DNA of 64,000 nt from Gracilaria gracilis (GCA_030374805.1 JARGSG010000108.1:154147-218146), one strand, 5' to 3'. Positions 31,972 through 43,220 are shown, counted from the first letter of the stretch. Program-made: numbers and translations. The notes: a model not told the origin generated them from the letters alone.

Positions 31972-32363
31972 TAGTGTTCGTTGAGGTGGTTTGTTGTGCC
32001 AATGGCAAGGTGCTTGCGTCTGAAGTATCGTCACAATTGGATTGTGACGGTGCTATACCTTGTGGTTGCTGGGTTTGATGCCATGCGGGCGAAGGCAGTT
32101 AGGAGTGGTGAAGCGTTTAGAGACATGCATGAGTCTCGTGACAGATTGTGAACTACGAACGTGTTCAAGAATTGGATGGTTCAGTCTGTTGTGAGGACAA
32201 CGTGAGATGGGAAGGGATTTTCCCGCGCAATCGGTTTGTAATAGCTTCGCACCCACACTATTTGTGTTCGCAAGCCAGATGTCTTCACGAAATTTAGTGT
32301 GGGCCACTCTAATACATGTGTCTACACTAATTATGCACCCACACTAATTGCAGTAATCACCTG

Positions 32364-34620
32364 TAGCTGGCTGTAATTAAACGAAAGCTGTGTGTGAGAT
32401 GCAAGTATTATATACTGGGTTTAGTTCTACGAAAGATGCAGAAAAGTGAGATATGGATACAGTAGCGTGCGACAGACAGCATTCTGTGGGCACCGCATTG
32501 CACCTGGGAAAAGGTCTTTATGTGCGACCTACTCATGCAGTGCACAACATCCGTCCCCACTACTTCCAAGCGCCTTAGAACTATTCTTATTGTCAATGAA
32601 GAAGAAATGGTGCATGCAATGCATCCGATCTTTTGGGAGGGAGCGAGCGGCATTGTGGTGGGGGAAAAGCGGTCGGATTCAGATTTTCGTAGGTAGCTGG
32701 CTGTAATTAAACAAAAGCTGTGTGTGAGATGCAATCATTATATACTGGGTTTAGTTCTGCGAAAGATGAAGAAAAGTGAGATATGGATACAGCAGCGTGC
32801 GACAGACAGCATTCTGTGGGCACCCGATTCCACCTGGTAAAAGGTCTTTATGTGTGACCTACTCATGCAGTGCACAACATCCGTCCCCACTACTTCCAAG
32901 CGCGTTAGAACTATTCTTATTGTCAATAGAGAAGAAATGGTACATGCAATGCATCCGATCTTTTGGGAGGGAGCGAGCGGCATTGTGGTGGGGGAAAAGC
33001 GGTCGGATTCAGATTTTCGTAGGTAGCTGGCTGTAATTAAACGAAAGCTGTTTGTGAGATGCAATCATTATATACTGGGTTTAGTTCTGCGAAGGATGCA
33101 GAAAAGTGTGGTATGGATAGAGCAGCGTGCGACAGACAGCATTCTGTGGGCACCCGATTCCAGCTGGTGAAAGGTCTTTATGTGCGACCTACTCATGCAA
33201 TGCACAACATCCGTCCCCACTACTTCCAAGCGCGTTAGAACTCTTCATATTGTCAATGGAGAAGAAATGGTGCATGCAATGCTTCCGATCTCTAGGATAG
33301 AGCGAGCGGCATTGTAGTGGCGGAAAAGCGGTCAGATTCAGGTGTTCGTAGGTAGCCGGCTGTAATTAACCGGAAGCTTGGTGTGATATGCAATCATTAT
33401 ATACTGGGTTTAGTTCTGCAAAAGATGCAGAAAATCAAGATATGGATAGAGCAGCGTGCGACAGACAGCATTCTGTGAGCACTCGATTCCAGCTGGTGAA
33501 AGGTCTTTATGTGCGACCTACTCATGCAGTGCACAACATCCGTCCCCACTACTGCCAACCGCGTTAGGACTATTCATATTGTCAATGGAGACGATATGGG
33601 GCATGCAATGCATCCGATCTTTAGGAGGGAGTGAACGGCAGTGTGGTGGCGCAAAAGCTGTCGGATTCAGATTTTCGTAGGTAGCTGGCTGTAAGTAAAC
33701 GAAAGCTGTGTATGAGATGCAATCATTATATACTGGGTTTAGTTCTGCGAAAGATGCAGAAAAGTGAGATATGGCTACAGCAGCGTGCGACAGACAGCAT
33801 TCTGTGGGCACCCGATTCCAGCTGGTGAAAGGTCTTTATGTGCGACCTACTCATGCAGTGCACAACATCCGTCCCCACTACTTCCAACCGCGTTCGAACT
33901 ACCCATATTGTCGATGGAGTTGAAATGGTGCATGCAATGCATCCGATCTTTAGGAGGGAGCGAACGGCAGTGTGGTGGCGCAAAAGCGGTCGGATTTAGA
34001 TTTTCGTAGGTAGCTGGCTGTAATTAAACGAAAGCTGTTTGTGAGATGCAATCATTATTGGCCGGGTTTAGTTCTGCGAAAGATGCAGAAAATTAAGATA
34101 TGGATAGAGCAGCGTGCGACAGACAACATTCTGTGGGCACCGCATTGCACCTGGGAAAAGGTCTTTATGTGCGACCTACTCATGCAGTGCACAACATCCG
34201 TCCCCACTACTTCCAACCGCGTTAGGACTATTCATATTGTCAATGGAGACGATATGGTGCATGCAATGCATCCGATCTTTAGGAGGGAGCGGACGGCAGT
34301 GTGGTGGCGCAAAAGCAGTCGGATTCAGATTTTCGTAGGTAGCTGGCTGTAATTAAACGAAAGCTGTGTGTGAGATGCAATCATTATATATTGGGTCTAG
34401 TTCTGCGAAAGATGCAGAAAATCAAGATATGGCTACAGCAGCGTGCGACGGACAGCATTCTGTGGGCACCCGATTCCAGCTGGTGAAAGGTCTTTATGTG
34501 CGACCTACTCATGCAGTGCACAACATCCGTCACCACTACTTCCAAACGCGTTCGAACTACTCATATTGTCAGTCTAGACGAAATGGTGCATGCAATGCAT
34601 CCGATCTTTAGTAGGGAGCG
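32364..34620 (+). repeat. Repeat B tandem array, ~7 units of 329-330 bp
   Basis: The GTAGCTGG/GTAGCCGG landmark recurs at 32693, 33023, 33352, 33681, 34010 and 34339, steps of 329 or 330. The last unit is cut at about 34620 by the gag fragment. Each unit contains TGCATGCAATGCAT and CATGCAGTGCAC, near-palindromic blocks. The short open frame present in most units is broken in others, and I do not treat it as a gene. Confidence 0.95.
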
Positions 34621-35734
34621 AACTCGGAAATATGACTGGAGAAATTTTACTGAGTTCTCCTGTACGAGGTTGCTTTGGAAGAGGAGAACCCTCAGCAGTC
34701 CTCTTAGTCGTATTCACGAGTTCACTGTGCTCTGGTTCTGTGATAACGGAAACATGATTGGATCTTTTCTCTGGTGCTGAAGACGAAGGGATACCTTGAA
34801 GTCGAAGCTTCTCCTCGAGTTGTGACTCGCTCTTCGCATTCTCAAATTTCACTTCACGAATGTTCTCATTTGGTTGGCGTTTCCAGCAAGTGTCCACAGA
34901 GTGACCAAGCTTTCCACATCGAGAGCATCGAGTGTCACGATGAGGATTCAGTTCGCATCTAGAAGAAATATGCCCGGACTGTTTGCAATATGAACAAATG
35001 CGGTCGCCACTTTGACGATTATTGTGTTGGGAAGATTGGGTCTTCTTCATCATCAACGAGAGCTGCGCAAGCTGATCTGATATTTCATTCACCTTATCCT
35101 CAAGAACGTTCGAGGAGGGCTGGGGCTCTTTTTTGGGTCTCTGCAACACATGCTTCGCTGGGGGAAGAACGTTGAGTGCTCCATATAAACCCAAGGTTTT
35201 CTTTCCGGAGACGAACAATTTGACAACTTCTTTCAAATAACTGTAGTCTTCGGCACCTCGAAACATTACAAACTGCGCCAACTCCGCGAACTCCATGACC
35301 GCTTGACGAAGAAGACCGAACTTGGCCTCAGAGTTGAATCCAGCTTTCTCGAAACAGCTGTCCATTTCTTTCATCGACCCGAACAGATCCGAATAATTTA
35401 AAAGGGATGAAACTGCACGGCGAATTTTCTCTTCTGGTCCCTCACTTGGACCAAAGCGATCAATCAGCGACGACTTAACTGCATTGTAGTTCTTTGCTTC
35501 TTTAGCCAAAGAACCATCTTCAGCGTAGGTTTCATAGTAAAAGTCAAATGCCTCGCCATCTAGAAAACCAAGAAGTCCTAGAGCACGTTCTTCTTCCGTT
35601 TTCGACGAGATTGCGACATTCTCATAATAGAAAAAGAACTTCCTTACATCGACGGAAGATCCATCGAAAATAACAGTAGAGGAGGATGCGTCGGGAGACG
35701 GGGTCCCTCCTCGAGAGTACCATCTGGACGTCAT
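34574..35734 (-). pseudogene. gag: Retroelement Gag, truncated by repeat B (element 3)
   Basis: ATG at 35734. The capsid-like helical part (about residues 20-170) is followed by two zinc knuckles, CSYCKQSGHISSRC and CSRCGKLGHSVDTC, both CX2CX4HX4C, then a Ser/Lys/Glu-rich tail. The last ~15 codons are repeat B sequence, so the true C-terminus and all of pol are lost at 34620. Two knuckles and a compact capsid differ from element 1 Gag, so this is another lineage (Ty3/gypsy or Ty1/copia; undecided). Confidence 0.8.
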
Positions 35735-36822
35735 TCTGGTGGCAAACGACGCGGGTGTTTACAAACCCTTAACTTTGCCTCATAGCGAAGAGATGTAGTT
35801 CAGGGCAGAGCGATCAGCCACGCAAAACGACCAACGTGGGCCCAGAATCCGCCAAATGAATTAACGAAACACGCTTGAGAGAAAAGAACCTCAAGCAAGA
35901 AAAAGAAACTTAGGCGAATGGCAGTATAAGAACCACCAAGCAACCAAAAAGAACCGAGATAATAACAGCAAACTGCACGCGAATTCTTCTGCCAAACTTA
36001 TCTTTTCGCGCCCAGAGACAAGTGTGTAAAATTCTTACGAGACGTCCCAAGGAGAGTTAATAACTGAAGATAAGTTTTCACTCTGTACCCAAGCTAGTCT
36101 CTTGCAGAACACGTTACGCGGCTCTTAATTGAAATCCCAACGGGAGCCTCCCGTCCAGCACAATTTTTCGTGTAGCACCAGGTCTCTCGACCGACACCGT
36201 TATCTGAGCCGAAGCTCCGGTGGGGCTCACTGTCAACAAAGGTACCTTTGGTACACACAACCAGATTCCCGTCCACGCCTAGGGCGCTTCGACCGGTTCA
36301 GAGGATCAAATGAGAATGGTATTGCTCGCAAAAATCGCGCAAGCAAAAGAAAGGTTAGTGCGGCACAAAGGCCTAAGCACGATAATAAGTTGCTAACAAA
36401 GTACTACCCAAAAATGTTGATGAGGTTGAAAAAAAGGTTGTTGTTGTACTTGATAATAATAATTAAACCCTTCGGTGGTTGGGGTCGAGACACCGGCTGG
36501 CGTCTTTGCAACCCTTTATATAGAGTTTCTAAGCTCTCTAGGTGAGCTAGAAATGCAATAGTACTAATTACTTACTCAGATAATAAAGTAGTCCTCCTAC
36601 AACCAATGAAGAGGATCCTGAAGTCCAGAATGAATTTTGGTTGGTGCATTTGGAGCCACGTGTAATAAACAGCATGATACTCATTTGCATACTTCGTGGT
36701 TGGCACATGTGCATGCAGCCAACAATGCACAGCAATGTTTCCTGATAGTGAAATAATTCGTGTATTTCAGTAGATTAAATACACAAAAGCATATCGAACA
36801 CTTCACGCAGATCTGGTGAAGG
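35735..36822 (-). other. Leader and probable LTR of element 3
   Basis: No gene. The - strand carries a good TATA box about 790 bases upstream of the gag ATG, which suggests that this stretch holds the LTR and untranslated leader. I could not place the LTR ends because no second copy is in the window. Confidence 0.4.
36514..36523 (-). promoter_or_regulatory. TATA box, element 3 LTR
   Basis: CTATATAAAGGG on the - strand, upstream of gag. Confidence 0.5.
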
Positions 36823-37563
36823 GATCCCATTTCACAATATGTAAGGGCGTCTTTACCATTGACACGAGAGATTAGTAAAATGGTAGTCGCCGCCGATATG
36901 GTCAAAGACATTGCACCGATCGTCCTTGCTGCCCATGAAAGCGACTGTTTCGTTATTCAGAGGGATGCGGGTAGCATGGACGATGAGAAGCATGATTACA
37001 AGCTCCTCATGAATACATTGCTCAAGTTGCATATAGAGACAATGAATGAATTAGGCAAACTGAAAGCTGCTGGAGTACGAGTTCGTGACTCAAACTGGCT
37101 CATTTCCAATATCATATGGATTAACTACCATCCAGCTACAAAAAAGTTGCTCGAAAGCAGCATGCGGGGCATGTTGAATGTGCAATACCTTCGTTCGGAA
37201 GTCGAGAACATAATCAAGGCCTGTCGTAAGTTGTCCAGCTACCAAATGCCGAATACGTTGGTGAACGGAGACTTACACCCTGAAAATATTGGGAGTCTAG
37301 AACTTGGGAGAGACGTATATCGGTTCTACAGCTGGAAGAATGCAGTGATCACTCATCCCTTTGTAGATCCTGGGAGTTGGAGAAAGCTGAATGAGCTCAC
37401 GGATTCTGAAGAAGTGAAAGCCGCTATCAAAATGTATTGCAAGTACTGGTGTACGTACTTGGATGACGAAGACTACGAAGTTGTTCTTGACCTGGCTCAA
37501 TTGCTGCACTCTGGAGTCACAGTTCATAAGCTGCTGTTGGAATGGGGGAGGAAGATTTCTTAA
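36823..37563 (+). pseudogene. APH/choline-kinase-fold phosphotransferase, N-lobe missing
   Basis: The frame is open from 36823, and the first ATG that leaves the conserved part whole is about 36880. It contains the end of the kinase N-lobe (CFVIQRDAGS), the catalytic loop as NGDLHPENIG (family form HGDxHxxN, with the Asp retained) and the following strand as FYSWKNAVITHPFVDPGS. Related enzymes read a DW there, so the metal-binding Asp is Ser. The ATP-binding N-terminal strands are absent. With a replaced metal ligand and no N-lobe, this is a pseudokinase-like fragment or a decaying gene. The substrate cannot be told. Confidence 0.6.
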
Positions 37564-38686
37564 CAACCCTGAACGAAGAAATTGTTGCGTTCAGTGGGCA
37601 AAGCGCAGAGATTGCCCAGAAGTACTTTTAAGCTTCCTTCCCACGCAACCCTGAAGGGCCTTCTTAGTTTCACTTCTCATTCCTTGTGATAACGAGGGCA
37701 TACATGTGCACTGGTCGCAGATATTTATGCTGAAAGCTTCGCTGCGCGAGGTAAATTGTGTTCGAGTGAACATACTGTTTGTAAACGCAAGAAAGTTAGC
37801 TAGTTCAATAAACCGTTAAACGCCCTAAAGTCAACAACCCGAGATGATCTGGCCCAGATCTTGAAAGAAGAGCATCACAAGAAATATTCACTAGGAACGC
37901 TGATGTTGATTACAACCTTTCGTTTGATTCTCTTTTATGTAATTGAAGATGATAAGGATATATAGACCCTTCGTATTCGGTGATCCACACCCATGTACGC
38001 CTGCGAGAGCAAAGACGCACCATCAACCCTTCAAAGTTTACATCAGGCATGTGTCTGACGAATTGACTATCAAAAAACTGTTTGGCTCATTCGTTCTGAC
38101 TCTACATTGAATGGACAGCTTCAGCCGAAGAGATTGAATCTTGATGGTCAAATGTCACAAGTTGGAATGGAGAGAATGAGAAGCCCGCCTGTTCGACGGA
38201 TCTTCGACTCGTTCCGGAGTGAGCTATGATCACAATGCGCAGGCCTCGTCTGCGAGGCCACGAGTTAGTGTGGATAATCTGGAATGTAATCTGGAAGAGG
38301 ATGGACTGTAGCTACTGCAGTTATGTAGACTCTGAGCGTGTACGGTGGAATACATATGTAGGCTACACTAGATGGTGATCAATTGCTTTGATCAATGTCT
38401 TGAAGCACTAATGGAAGTGGATAAGCACATAGTAAGGAAAGTGACCTGTGCAAATGCGTACGTGTATGAATGCGTAGGAGGACCACAATGCACCTGTCTG
38501 TAGTATACTTCTTCTGCATTAGTTGGATAGCTCTTGAGAGTTTGCTACGACATGAAGAAGTTCTCAACAACGAATATACTCTACAACTGTTTTCAACTAT
38601 TTGCTACTGTACGTCCGCGCTCTTCGCGCCTGCCATGCTACCTCGCATCTGCTTGTCCTGTTCGGACCTCAGCAGTGCACTCCGGA
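37564..38686. other. No gene recognised
   Basis: 1.1 kb with short open stretches only (for example 38379-38730) and nothing I recognise. Confidence 0.4.
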
Positions 38687-39457
38687 CTACCGCGCTCCCG
38701 CGCCTGTGGTCTGCGACCTCGGCCGTTTGATAGTTAGAATCCCAACTTGCTTCCCAGCCAAGAAGTCAGATATTGATGTGATCACTGTGGGGCTGTACAA
38801 AATCAACTTGTGATTAAGACCAACCTCCATATGGTAGTGGTTACGACGCAACATTGACTCTCTCACACCAACAACCTCATCAGAATCTTCGTCTATTATA
38901 GGATTCAACCTACCACGGTGCCCTGCGACGACTAGTACTTCCACCTCCGGTGGTATTTCACCCAGCTCCTTTGCAAACCAATGCTCATCGTGTATGAGAA
39001 GTTCAGCACCGCAGTTCTCACCGAGTATTACTTTGGCAATTCCATGGATTATGTCTTTTACTGCCTCCGGCCCAGGATTATTCTCCCTCTGAAACGCTCG
39101 TGCGAAAGCGGCGCCTCTGACCGGAGGGCTCACGAGAACGCATCTACTGTGCTGCATGTGATCACCAAGCAAATCATGTAGGCGCTGTGAGAACGCTCGG
39201 TGAACGAGCAGTCCACCGAAGGAGTGCGAGACGAAGTGAACTGGCTGTGGCTCCTTCTTTAGCCGCGTCTCTACTACGTCTACTGAACTCTAAGAATGCC
39301 CATGTAAAGTATCTGCTCTGCTCCTGTAGCCGAAGTTCAGCACGTTGAAGCGACGAGAGAGGGAGACTGCGATGGGAAGCAGCTGAAAACGATGCCCAAA
39401 TAGGCCATGGACCAGAACTACCAGCTCTCGGACTTTCCCCTGCACACTCTGTGCCAT
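38687..39457 (-). pseudogene. Alpha/beta hydrolase with one in-frame TAG
   Basis: ATG at 39457 (MAQSVQGKVREL), then LVVLVHGLFGHRF (oxyanion-hole HG motif), the nucleophile elbow VSHSFGGLLV (Ser between His and Phe), VLVSPPVRG, DEDSDEVVGV (candidate acid) and a His-rich stretch ending VGLNHKLIL (candidate catalytic His). The order and spacing fit a complete small serine hydrolase of about 257 codons. A TAG at 39290-39292 (HGHS, stop, SSVDVVE) interrupts the frame between the first strand and the nucleophile. A tiny intron is possible, but I see no donor. Substrate unknown; lipase-like. Confidence 0.7.
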
Positions 39458-40019
39458 AAACTGATGTCTTCAACCATGAAAGAGAGACTTTCAACGTTCC
39501 TGGAGATGGCGGTGTGAAACTCGATCCATCACAGCATCGACTCATGATCCAGGTCCATCCCTATTCAGCTTTCACGACACCGACAGAAGGATCTTTGAAA
39601 AGCATCCTTTTTATCAACACGATAAAAAAGTGCTGAAGAACTAGACAAAAGGACGCCGGAGCGGAGCTGCGGAGGTGCTGGCAATACTCGACTACCGCAT
39701 GCGGGCAAGCTGCTCTTATTCCACAGCCGAGCTCGCCCGACACCGATAAACTGCGTTTATGATATGATTTGCAGCTCCCGCTCGTCCGATAAATTCTCTT
39801 CTACATCCTTTGAAATACCATGATATTGGTTGAAAGCCGGCCGTTTTCTCGCCACCGAAACGAATCCTGTTTGTCCCAATCTTGACAGACACTAAGGACC
39901 TTGTACAGTCTGACCGGAAACTACTGTGGTTCGCTCACCTAGCTCGCGTTTCCCTGATAAAAATAGTTGAAATCCAGGCGAGTCAGTAATTCTTCAAGGT
40001 GGGGAAATGCCCTGGATTC
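39458..40019. other. No gene seen
   Basis: Intergenic, up to the start of the TRIM-like element. Confidence 0.4.
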
Positions 40020-40184
40020 TGTCAGTGATAAAGTAGATTACGTGGCACCGGTTTATACAGCCATATGAATTTAGTGTTTACGAGAGCACGCTGTGCTCCC
40101 TACGCTCTATATAAACGCATAGCTGAGGAGAACAAGGCCTACCGCTTTTGTTCTCAAACGCCTCACTTGCATTCGCTCTAATAG
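40020..40184 (+). repeat. TRIM LTR, left, with TATA box
   Basis: TCTATATAAACGCATAG at about 40105-40121 is a strong core promoter motif. The same motif recurs in the right copy at about 40923-40939. Confidence 0.75.
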
Positions 40185-40315
40185 GTTATTGGGCCCAGGG
40201 CACGTTGCTCTACGCAACTAAGATGCTTTCTTTCTGTACTAGGCAGTGAACTAGACACTTTCTATATCACATCTCTTCTTCTTCGTGATTTTCTTTTCAT
40301 ATCTTTAAAGAGAAG

Positions 40316-40624
40316 ACGACACCGGAGGCTGAAGAAGATGATACAGGATTTGGTTTATTTTCTTTGACGAGCGGCAGGACCACCGACAGAAAGGACTGCG
40401 GATGCCGTTCGCAAACAACGTCTGCAATGGATGCAGATTTGGAGGAACGACCGAGAGAATACCGAAAAATTCGTTCCGTATTTGAGCTGCCATTGATGCG
40501 GCCAACTTTAAGGGATTTGTGTTTCGCCAGGCACTGGAATAAGTGTAACCATGCTTTTGTGAAAGTATTGGATCTGGATGATAGAACACAATCATTATTC
40601 ATTTTTCAAGACGGACAGCACTAG
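40316..40624 (+). other. Open stretch inside the TRIM interior
   Basis: About 100 codons open upstream of and through 40364, ending at 40624, with residues such as EERPREYRKIRSVFELPLMR. Not recognised; it could be a captured host exon or chance. Confidence 0.25.
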
Positions 40625-40837
40625 ACTGAAACAGTTTCATTCATACCGAGGTACTGCACTACGTCAGAATTGCAGCACTCGGTCAATTTCGAACTTCTTT
40701 TTACAGAAGATGATTTCTATTTATGGTCACGGTTGGGCACACCTATGTTTTCTTATCTCACTTGTATTTGATTCCGAACGCCTACCACTTCACTTCAAAA
40801 AGTATAGGGTATTGACCTGCTATTGTTCGTGGGGGGA

Positions 40838-41001
40838 TGTCAGTGATAACGTAGATTAGGTGGCACCCGTTTATACAGCCATATGAATTTAGTGTTTACG
40901 AGAGCACGCTGTGCTTCCTACACTCTATATAAACGCATAGCTGAGAAGAACAAGGCCTACCGCTTTGTTCTCCAACGCCTCACTGGCATTCGATCTAATA
41001 G
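40838..41001 (+). repeat. TRIM LTR, right
   Basis: About 90% like the left copy by eye. Ends 16 bases from the stop codon of the Enhancer of Polycomb gene on the opposite strand. Confidence 0.75.
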
Positions 41002-41016
41002 TTGGAGAGATAGTGT

Positions 41017-42423
41017 TTAGAATATCACGGGCAATGTCTTCAGTTGCGACGAATCGACGAGGACCAGTCTTGGCGCCTCACCATATCTGCCACCACTGGA
41101 GATAGTTACTGGATGCGGTTCTCGCACTGACGCTCTCACCGTATTTTGCTCGGTCGCAGCCGCAAACAAGCAGTGGTCGTACGGTGACACGCCGTAGTTG
41201 GCGAAACCCTCCGCGAAATATCGCCTGTGTTTGAGGCAATAGTTTCCGTGGTAATCATATCCATACTTGTCAACGTTTGGAGGGGACCTCGCAAGCGCGT
41301 GGATATCGGCAGAAGGCGAAGGAGAGCCTTCCTTTCGACCCCTCTTCTCCGGCATCTTGGCTTTGCGTGGATTCTTCTTGGACATATTGTCTTCGCCCAT
41401 CTTCCTGGATACCACGTTTATGGAGTCGGGCGAATTCAACGGCCTGACCGGCACTACGACAACGGAGGCTGGCGAGGCGCTGGATCCGTATGTTACTACG
41501 GGTTCAGTATCGCAGGAAAAGGCAGCGCGAATGACGGCATCCATGCGCAAGCCACCATCGGCGGTAGCGCGAAGTCGCTGCGCGAGCATCTCAAGCGCAA
41601 GCACCTGAGACTTCTTGTTCTCTTGATGCACAACGCGCTGAAGAATTTGATGCAGTTGTTGCAGCTCATCCCGCAAGACAAGCGCCTTGCGAAAATTTTC
41701 GTACGTGTTCATACGACGCGTAATACCGGACGCGCCATCGCGTTCGCGCGGGCGGAAGGCGACAGCGGGGTCATGGTTCTTCGGGTCGGGTGGTAGTTGG
41801 AAGATGCGCAGAAAGGAAATGGTCCGCGATTGGCGGCAGCGAAGCCAGTTGTGGTAAAGCGGTTTGGTGACGATATCGTTGGAAGCAAGCAGCGATTTGA
41901 TGGCCGAGAAAGACTGCAGGTTGGGATACTCAGAGCGTGCTTGCGCTTTCTCCAATGAGTCCATGGCACGCTCGAGTAGGTCGAGGTGAACATTGTTATC
42001 GCGCGCGAATTGCTCGTTGACAAAGTCGGCGTCATAGTCGACGATGTTGTCAATGAGATCGAGATCATCCCTATCAAAAAGGATGTACTCCTCGGGGCGT
42101 GCAAACGACGCGTGGATAGCGGGCGGCTCAACGCGGTTGACCATGGGCACGGGGATGTCGGCGGTGGCGGCCTTGGCATTGGCGCCGAACACGGAGGCCA
42201 GAAGCGCCTGCTCCAAGTGACGCTCCTCCTCCTCGGACGGGTCGACGCCGGACGCAATGGCGGGCAGGGCACGGTTGACGACGATGTCATCTTCATGGCG
42301 GAGATCCTTGCTGGTTTTGATGGTAGGCAGCGGCTTGTTGAGGTCGATGAGGCGCGGCCGGAACGACGGGCGCGACGCGGCTTGTGCCGAGCCGTTGCCG
42401 GGAGACGCGGGAAAATCGGGTAA
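41017..42423 (-). CDS. EPL1: Enhancer of Polycomb-like protein (NuA4 subunit)
   Basis: EPL1/EPC proteins scaffold the catalytic module of the NuA4/TIP60 histone acetyltransferase in the nucleus. The frame starts near 42423 without an ATG, so a short first exon lies upstream. It then reads RPRLIDLNKPLP, DIVVNRALPAIASGVD, EEEERHLEQAL and IPVP, followed by EEYILFDRDDL, VDYDADFVNEQF and LERAMDSLEKA: the EPcA N-terminal domain in its usual order. A helical middle (LRDELQQLHQILQRVVHQEN) and a basic region (RKAKMPEKRGRK) follow. No stop or frameshift is seen, which makes this the best-preserved host gene of the window. Its 3' end abuts the TRIM-like element. Confidence 0.85.
   Translation of the reverse strand, partial: LPDFPASPGNGSAQAASRPSFRPRLIDLNKPLPTIKTSKDLRHEDDIVVNRALPAIASGVDPSEEEERHLEQALLASVFGANAKAATADIPVPMVNRVEPPAIHASFARPEEYILFDRDDLDLIDNIVDYDADFVNEQFARDNNVHLDLLERAMDSLEKAQARSEYPNLQSFSAIKSLLASNDIVTKPLYHNWLRCRQSRTISFLRIFQLPPDPKNHDPAVAFRPRERDGASGITRRMNTYENFRKALVLRDELQQLHQILQRVVHQENKKSQVLALEMLAQRLRATADGGLRMDAVIRAAFSCDTEPVVTYGSSASPASVVVVPVRPLNSPDSINVVSRKMGEDNMSKKNPRKAKMPEKRGRKEGSPSPSADIHALARSPPNVDKYGYDYHGNYCLKHRRYFAEGFANYGVSPYDHCLFAAATEQNTVRASVREPHPVTISSGGRYGEAPRLVLVDSSQLKTLPVIF
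42396..42416 (-). repeat. 21-bp inverted repeat, left arm
   Basis: The reverse complement of this arm is identical to 43200-43220 (ATTTTCCCGCGTCTCCCGGCA). The arm lies at the 5' edge of the EPL1 exon. Confidence 0.8.
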
Positions 42424-42990
42424 TTTAAGAAATTTACGTTACCTGTTGATATTATAAATTTATGTAGTGCTTTGTTACATGTGTAATGATTGACAGCGTG
42501 ACTTGGTTGAAACGAAAAACTGTTTACAGTAAAATGAAAGTAATTTGTTTGGCGAAATCTAGCATACACCGTCGCTTACGGTAAGATAACCTTAATATAA
42601 CCAGGTTATGTTGGAGTTGACTTTCAAGGTTAACTTTCAAACTGCACAAGTGGTGTTACGCTTTTCCAGGGAGTTCATTGTGTTTCATGTAATTCTACTT
42701 ATGTATTTTTGACAACAGTTGCTCATAGTACAAGATAGTTTGAGGTCAAACCATAATGAATCAAAACGAAAGCCAATAACTTTGTATGAAAATGAACAAA
42801 CCACCTCATTTTGGAGGAAAGTTGTAAAGTTGAGTTCGTTATATCTCCGCAATTTGAGCGCTTTAGTCTACAACTTTTGCACTGTTTATGACTCCCATAA
42901 GTAAAGAAAATATGTGGTGTACAGCTTTGAAAACCAACGTATGGTTCGTTTTCAATTGAAAGTCAACGACGTGCAAAGGTTAAGTTGCGA

Positions 42991-43008
42991 AACTCAACTA
43001 GTTGAGTT
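42991..43008. repeat. 18-bp perfect palindrome
   Basis: AACTCAACTAGTTGAGTT. Confidence 0.9.
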
Positions 43009-43199
43009 ATTTTTTGAAATATATTAAGTAGACGTAAGTTACATTTTAGATTTTGCGCGATTGTTAAAAGCGTTCAGAAACCATGACAAAAAATCACTCT
43101 TTGGTCACCAGTATATTGTTGCAAAGGGCACAGTAATTCGAAATGAGACTTGTTTCTGCATTTATCTCCAAATAAAGTACCAAATACATGAATTTGTCA

Positions 43200-43220
43200 A
43201 TTTTCCCGCGTCTCCCGGCA
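43200..43220 (+). repeat. 21-bp inverted repeat, right arm
   Basis: Perfect inverted match to 42396-42416. The ~783 bases between the arms are AT-rich. Confidence 0.8.

Larger units (their letters stand above)
30288..32363 (-). mobile_element. Pogo/Tigger-like DNA transposon 1, complete
   Basis: 2,076 bases. The ends are inverted repeats beginning CAGGTGA(C/T)TACTGCAATTAGTGTGG, flanked by TA at 30286-30287 and 32364-32365. Removing the element and one TA restores the repeat B sequence TTCGTAGGTAGCTGG. A CAG...CTG end, TA target and DDE_1 transposase are diagnostic of the pogo branch of Tc1/mariner. Confidence 0.95.
40020..41001 (+). mobile_element. TRIM-like miniature LTR element
   Basis: Two direct repeats of ~165 bases, each starting TGTCAGTGATAA and ending TCTAATA(G), flank a ~650-base interior. 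GTGGGGGGA directly precedes the second repeat, as a polypurine tract should, and TTGGGCCCAGGG follows the first, a possible primer-binding site. No pol is present. These features fit a terminal-repeat retrotransposon in miniature. I found no clear target-site duplication. Confidence 0.75.

Noticed and set aside
32364-34620. Conserved ~80-residue ORF in each repeat B unit
   Set aside because: The start and reading frame differ between units and several units are broken. No sign of selection on protein.
41709-42569. A 286-codon Arg/Ser/Pro-rich ORF on the - strand
   Set aside because: It overlaps the EPL1 exon in another frame; its composition is that of a GC-rich shadow, while EPL1 has recognisable motifs.
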